Shown: piece after piece, positions 59,850 through 64,000 of the stretch
Position numbering within the stretch: position 1 is the first letter of the stretch
How the letters are laid out: every line of letters begins with the position of its first letter
Assembly (NCBI RefSeq): GCF_002753895.1
Contig: NZ_NJER01000001.1
Location: 1 to 64,000, forward strand
Source: Halobacteriovorax sp. JY17
GTDB taxonomy: Bacteria; Bdellovibrionota; Bacteriovoracia; Bacteriovoracales; Bacteriovoracaceae
DNA length: 64,000 nucleotides
Reading direction: 5' to 3'
The notes under the pieces: model-generated
The model's database searches: none
The model's input: the letters and a program-made list of their open reading frames with translations, nothing else
What the model was told of the DNA's origin: nothing
Translations under genes and position numbers: made by a program

Positions 59850-62800
59850 CTACTGTCTATACTGTAACAAGTTATAGAGTAATGCACCAATATTCAGTCT
59901 TTGGGCCTTAATATTTTCCTCGTACATTGGGTTAAAATGTAATTGGAAGTGATATTTCAAAACTTCTGAAGTCGTTGGAATCTTCATATTCTTTACCATA
60001 TAGTAGAAAACTGTCTTTGTTAAAACTTTCTTCCATCCATTTAGGTCTGCCATTTTTTGAACTGAAACTTGGTAGATAAGAAAAGCCTCATCTAATTCTT
60101 TCGTATCTATAACATTGTCATTATTTTTATCAAATCTTACAAATGTAGATTCTATATTTAGCATCGCTCCTATAAGTAGCGTGAAATCACGCTTGGCCAT
60201 AGGAATTTTCTCATCGTCAACATCTCGTGCAAAGCCCTCTGTCTTTTGGATAAAGTCGATAACAGACTCTTTACTTTGAGTCTGATAGTAGCGCGTGAGT
60301 TTTGGAAACATTTCTTTGTAGTTAAGTTTATTTAGCCAAATTTCAAATAAGTTCTTTCTATAACAACTAGTCTCAAATGATGGTTCTTGTTCCGTTCCTT
60401 GATTTGGGCAATAGTCCTTCATCTCGTGCATGACTTCATCAGTAAGTGAAGAGGCGATAAGTACAATTGTAACAAACTCCACACCCTCATCAAGTCCAAG
60501 AGCATTGTCTCCATTAGAAGTATTTTGAAATAAATCAGATAAGAGTATAACGTTCTCTCCAAAAGTTTCAAAGTTACTAGTCCATAGACCAAACTCTTCA
60601 AGCACTGGTCTTAGATCTTTAAAGAGCATGTTGATTCTTGGGATATCTACAACATCTAGGCCATCTTGTTTAATGGTATAGCCCTTTAGAACAATATTGA
60701 AAACATGCTTAATGATTGAAGTTAGAACGTGACCAAAGCGGGTTCTTCTATACTCTGTTCCAAGGTATTGAATAAAGCGAGTCACTGGCTTTCCATCTAA
60801 ATCTAGTTTTTCAACTTTAAAAGTATAGTGTCTGTACTTAATAACACTGTCTAGAAAGTCTCTTCTAAGAGAGAGAATTCTATTAAGTCTTATTCCTGGA
60901 TAATCTTTAACCTTAGCGAGGTGAAGCCATTTTATAGGTTTTCTGTCTTGGAGTTCTTGATCAAAGATTTTATATGTTCTTTCATTAAAGTAAGTAACTT
61001 CTAATCCACTTCTAATATATTCGAAGATCTCCGCTATATTATTAGCTGTAAAAAGGTGAACGGATGGAAAGTCATTTGGGTTCAATTCTGGATTTCGAAT
61101 TAAATGAATAATTCTACCCTTAACATTTACTAAGCTGCTACTAAACTTTGTATAATCTATTCTGTCTTCTTCATTGGTAATATTGCTATTTAAGAACCAA
61201 TCGACTGCGACAAGTAACTCTGAAGCCTCAAAGTAGTGTAAGCTCTCATCAATAATTAAATTCTTTTGGATTTGTACAAAAGAATCAAGCAAGTTCTTAT
61301 AGAACTTCTCATTATCACTTTCTTCACTAAAATCAGTGTTAGTTAGAGTGAAAATGGTCTTAGCATAAGAGCTTATATTGGAAGAGAAGTTCAATAGTTC
61401 TTTAAAGGTTAGGAACTGTCTTGTACCACCTAAGAGGATCGTTTTTAGAGGTGCAATCTTTTCGATAATATCGGCAACACTATCTTTGTCATTATCACTT
61501 TTAAAGATTACAGAAACACTCTTAGCGATTTCTTGGTAATCTAGATTGTGATTAATCCCTTCCAGGGTAGGAAGATCTCTTTGAATTAAGGCCTCTAGTG
61601 ATTTGGCTTTTGCTTCAATCTCGTTAGCGAATAATTCTACAGAAGTAGGGTCTGTTTTGGCGAGGTCTGACTTCTCTTGGTAGAATCTTGCAAACTCTAT
61701 AACTGACATACCTAATTGAGTGAGCTTCAAGGCCGACTTGATCTCAGTAATATTGATACTGTCTGGAGTTGTTGTGAGAACGTGTTCCTTAAGTGTCTTA
61801 GTGAAGGCCTTGATTTCATCAGAAGTGAGTTTTACGGCCCTTACTCTTGATGAGTGCGACTCGTCTTCTTGGAAAAGTTCTTCTAGGATAATTGTTAGAT
61901 CATCTATGTTAAGGGCTTCTGTATCTCCATCACTTATAAGTAGAGGAAAGATTTGATCAAGTGTGGATGCGAGAAAGTTCCACTTCTTTGAACTATTTCT
62001 TTCAAAAGAGCCATTCATATATCTCATGTCAAAATAGAAAGATGCAAGACTCTTTGCCTTTCCTAGAACAAGATACATTTCATCATTGGTAAGTAAGTTC
62101 TTTTTTCCGCCAGCAACCGCAATCTTTAGTCCAAAAATTGCGTCAATAAATTGAACGTTAAAATTAAGTGAGTCTATTTCTTCTGTAAGTGTTTTTACAA
62201 AATTTAAGATATCTACGTTCGCTGGAATTCCTCCAAACCTTTGCATTTCATTAATGGCTTTCGTGGAAAGATCTTCTACATATCCTACAAACTCTTTCTT
62301 TATCGCAAGCTTCTCTTCAAAAGTCTTCGAATCAATATTTTTGGCGAGGATCTTATGCTTCTCGTACCCATTCATGGCATCAAGAGATACATTTAAATAG
62401 TTTAAGAGATACTTGAACTCTTTATAGTTAAAAACTTTGCTATTTCCACCAATCAGGTCTTTCTTTAAACTATTAAAGATTTTCTCATAATCTCTGATAT
62501 TGAAGTCATCATCTTCCGATCCGATCCTCTCAAAGAGAGTATAGAGATCTTCCATATTAAAAATTTCTTCATGGTCTTTTAATGGGAAGAGAGTATTTCT
62601 AAAACGGTTTATGATATCTGTCTGAAATCCAATATATCTAGTTCTATCTTCAAAATGATAATCTTTAAGAAGAAGAAAATCTGTCGCCATTAAAATCAGA
62701 TTTGGAATTTTTCTTATAGCTAGCTCTATTTCAGAGGAAGTTAAAATCTCTTTAGTTCCACCAAAGAATAACTTCTTTATAAAGATAATCGCGTTGGCCA

Positions 62801-63455
62801 ATTTTTCATCAATAACATTTGATCCGAGATTAAGCCTCGTATTTAATTCTAAGAGAAACTTCTTGAGATTTATTTGTTTCGCAAGCGTATCTGGTTTGCT
62901 AATAATTTCAAGGGAAGTTTTACTAAAATTCTCTAACGCTTCTTTTAGCTCTGCACGTTTCTTAAAGATCTTTATACTGTCTTTTTCTTTTTCCATCTCG
63001 CGAAGAGTCTTAGTAATGACCATCGCATCTTTATTTACTGTTACGAGTAGTTTAAAGAGTGGGGTAATATTATCTCTATTTATTGAGTTGGCTTCGTCTT
63101 TTAAGAGAAGCATATTAAGCTCAAAGATTAATTTTAGGCCTTGAATAATGGTATCTGTGTTTTCTTTGAAAAACCTTCTTACAAAATCAGAGAGCTCTCC
63201 CTCAGATATTGTTGTCCTGTCGTTAGATCTAACATATCTACTAAATTGCAGGAAATTACTTTCTAAACAAGCTATTTGCTCTTCAATATTTGAATCTAGA
63301 ATATCTCCAAAACTATCTGGGTCTAGGTCACAGGCAGCATTAAGCTCATCGGAGACAAAGATATCCTGATCCTTAACAGGCTCATCATTCAAAAAGCCAC
63401 ACGAGGAGACAATTGAAAAAATTAATGTGAGTAGTAGTATTTTTAAACTCTTCAT
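59850..63455 (-). CDS. Giant lipoprotein with many EF-hand-like segments
   Basis: This 1201-residue protein has a lipobox SSC (Cys19). A canonical-like EF-hand loop is at residues 1109-1120 (DKNNDNVIDTKE: acids at 1, 5, 9 and 12). About sixteen related segments, each a loop then helix of the form [hydrophobic][NTD]xx[ED][LIM]xxxh (for example EILTSSEIELAI, EIFNMEDLYTLF, EALNIDDLTIIL, QFLTFKELLNF), recur through the protein, several preceded by GG. Most loops lack the full calcium ligands. The rest is helical. No family was recognised; a surface calcium-dependent scaffold or adhesin is a guess. It is co-transcribed with the NYN gene. Confidence 0.75.
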   Translation of the reverse strand: MKSLKILLLTLIFSIVSSCGFLNDEPVKDQDIFVSDELNAACDLDPDSFGDILDSNIEEQIACLESNFLQFSRYVRSNDRTTISEGELSDFVRRFFKENTDTIIQGLKLIFELNMLLLKDEANSINRDNITPLFKLLVTVNKDAMVITKTLREMEKEKDSIKIFKKRAELKEALENFSKTSLEIISKPDTLAKQINLKKFLLELNTRLNLGSNVIDEKLANAIIFIKKLFFGGTKEILTSSEIELAIRKIPNLILMATDFLLLKDYHFEDRTRYIGFQTDIINRFRNTLFPLKDHEEIFNMEDLYTLFERIGSEDDDFNIRDYEKIFNSLKKDLIGGNSKVFNYKEFKYLLNYLNVSLDAMNGYEKHKILAKNIDSKTFEEKLAIKKEFVGYVEDLSTKAINEMQRFGGIPANVDILNFVKTLTEEIDSLNFNVQFIDAIFGLKIAVAGGKKNLLTNDEMYLVLGKAKSLASFYFDMRYMNGSFERNSSKKWNFLASTLDQIFPLLISDGDTEALNIDDLTIILEELFQEDESHSSRVRAVKLTSDEIKAFTKTLKEHVLTTTPDSINITEIKSALKLTQLGMSVIEFARFYQEKSDLAKTDPTSVELFANEIEAKAKSLEALIQRDLPTLEGINHNLDYQEIAKSVSVIFKSDNDKDSVADIIEKIAPLKTILLGGTRQFLTFKELLNFSSNISSYAKTIFTLTNTDFSEESDNEKFYKNLLDSFVQIQKNLIIDESLHYFEASELLVAVDWFLNSNITNEEDRIDYTKFSSSLVNVKGRIIHLIRNPELNPNDFPSVHLFTANNIAEIFEYIRSGLEVTYFNERTYKIFDQELQDRKPIKWLHLAKVKDYPGIRLNRILSLRRDFLDSVIKYRHYTFKVEKLDLDGKPVTRFIQYLGTEYRRTRFGHVLTSIIKHVFNIVLKGYTIKQDGLDVVDIPRINMLFKDLRPVLEEFGLWTSNFETFGENVILLSDLFQNTSNGDNALGLDEGVEFVTIVLIASSLTDEVMHEMKDYCPNQGTEQEPSFETSCYRKNLFEIWLNKLNYKEMFPKLTRYYQTQSKESVIDFIQKTEGFARDVDDEKIPMAKRDFTLLIGAMLNIESTFVRFDKNNDNVIDTKELDEAFLIYQVSVQKMADLNGWKKVLTKTVFYYMVKNMKIPTTSEVLKYHFQLHFNPMYEENIKAQRLNIGALLYNLLQYRQ

Positions 63456-63613
63456 AATATCTTTGTTAAATTAAGTATTCTTAAAATTTAGATGATAAGT
63501 GAGCAAAATACTAGGTTTCTAGCTATTTCGAGTGTTATTTACATGGTGCGTCATTGATTCTAGATTATGTCTCTCTAATTTGAGATAGTTAGTGAAATTA
63601 GGAGAATTTATCA

Positions 63614-64000
63614 GTGTTTTTAAGTAAAATCAGTACATTAGTAATGATCTTGACCCTCTCTACACCGAGTTGGGCCAGTATTGAGGGTGAATTCTCTTAC
63701 GAAAAGTTTCTAAGACTCAATTCTCCACAGAAAAAGTCCAAAGCGGTCGATTGGATTGGGCTTGGGGCAATATATAAGGATAAAACGAGAGATACCGAAG
63801 TCTTCGGAGAGGCCAATCTACGTTATTACTTCAATGGGCCACAGAGCTTAAATTATTCACTTCCTGAACTTTACTACACATCAGAAACCGACGACTCAAC
63901 ATGGACCTATGGTAGGAAAATTGTAAATTGGTCTTTGAATGAAAAATACTGGCTTCTTGGAAATTTAAATGGAAGGCAAGGCTTTACACTTCTCTCATCT
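63614..64000 (+). CDS. Exported protein, possibly outer-membrane barrel (N-terminal part)
   Basis: The frame starts at GTG 63614, ten bases after GGAG, and stays open to the window edge (129 codons). It has a signal peptide ending near residue 22 (..TPSWA-SI). The mature part has alternating strands such as LRYYFNGP, ELYYTSE and WTYGRKIVNWSLNEKYWLL, as in outer-membrane beta-barrels. The identity is not certain without the rest of the gene. Confidence 0.65.
   Translation, partial: MFLSKISTLVMILTLSTPSWASIEGEFSYEKFLRLNSPQKKSKAVDWIGLGAIYKDKTRDTEVFGEANLRYYFNGPQSLNYSLPELYYTSETDDSTWTYGRKIVNWSLNEKYWLLGNLNGRQGFTLLSS

Noticed and set aside
60419-63369. Short frames within the giant lipoprotein gene on both strands
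   Set aside because: They are overlapped by one long, coherent frame with lipobox and repeats.

Overview
The window is AT-rich, densely coded, and has short gaps and many 1-20 nt gene overlaps. Gene content points to a Gram-negative, motile, protein-secreting bacterium of the Bdellovibrionota, most likely a Halobacteriovorax/Bacteriovorax-like predator. The support is a bacterial histone, a BdlA-like PAS chemoreceptor with cheR/cheD/cheW genes, many small exported proteins and lipoproteins, M15, M23 and HExxH peptidases, and solitary substrate-binding proteins without ABC partners. The lineage is an inference from gene content; no rRNA gene is present to test it. No tRNA, rRNA, CRISPR array, insertion sequence or prophage was recognised.

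Layout. 1-8 kb: the start of a possible sirtuin, an ORF6N DNA-binding gene between two 27-bp direct repeats, two TauE/SafE exporters (one divergent from a LysR regulator), a PilZ protein, a HAD phosphatase, a broken substrate-binding protein gene and a ClC channel. 8-13 kb: exported proteins, including an M15-like peptidase lipoprotein, a large secreted protein with a possible Cys-His active site, and a periplasmic protein joining a solute-binding-like domain to a Cache-like domain. 13-17 kb: a coiled-coil/membrane/AAA ATPase protein translationally coupled to an MscS channel. 17-23 kb: a soluble five-PAS chemoreceptor, CheR, CheD and a triple-CheW protein. 23-34 kb: an HExxH protein, a SWIB/MDM2 protein, an O-methyltransferase with a TM2 protein, a glycerophosphodiesterase, a lysine-tailed histone, a membrane chemoreceptor, an M23 lipoprotein, RmuC, a His-rich microprotein, a response regulator and an esterase. 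34-48 kb: ribosomal protein L25, an exported protein of eleven Cys-containing repeats, a metzincin-like lipoprotein, ElbB, TrmB, EamA and GrxB, an MFS-PlsC fusion operon, small exported proteins, an MFS transporter and transketolase. 48-64 kb: an aldehyde dehydrogenase behind an SD-occluding inverted repeat, two solitary binding proteins, a di-haem cytochrome operon, a five-gene operon (FAD oxidase, DUF1338, GDPD, anchored protein, NUDIX), a NYN protein, a 1201-residue lipoprotein with EF-hand-like repeats, and the start of an exported protein.

The strongest candidates for new biology are the AAA ATPase/MscS pair (13234-17080), the lysine-tailed histone (27498-27737) with a SWIB-domain protein nearby, the 11-repeat Cys protein whose gene starts inside rplY and its terminator (34719-36203), the EF-hand-like lipoprotein (59850-63455), and a recurring layout in which a start region sits inside an inverted repeat (near 29911, 34774, 44763 and 48565).
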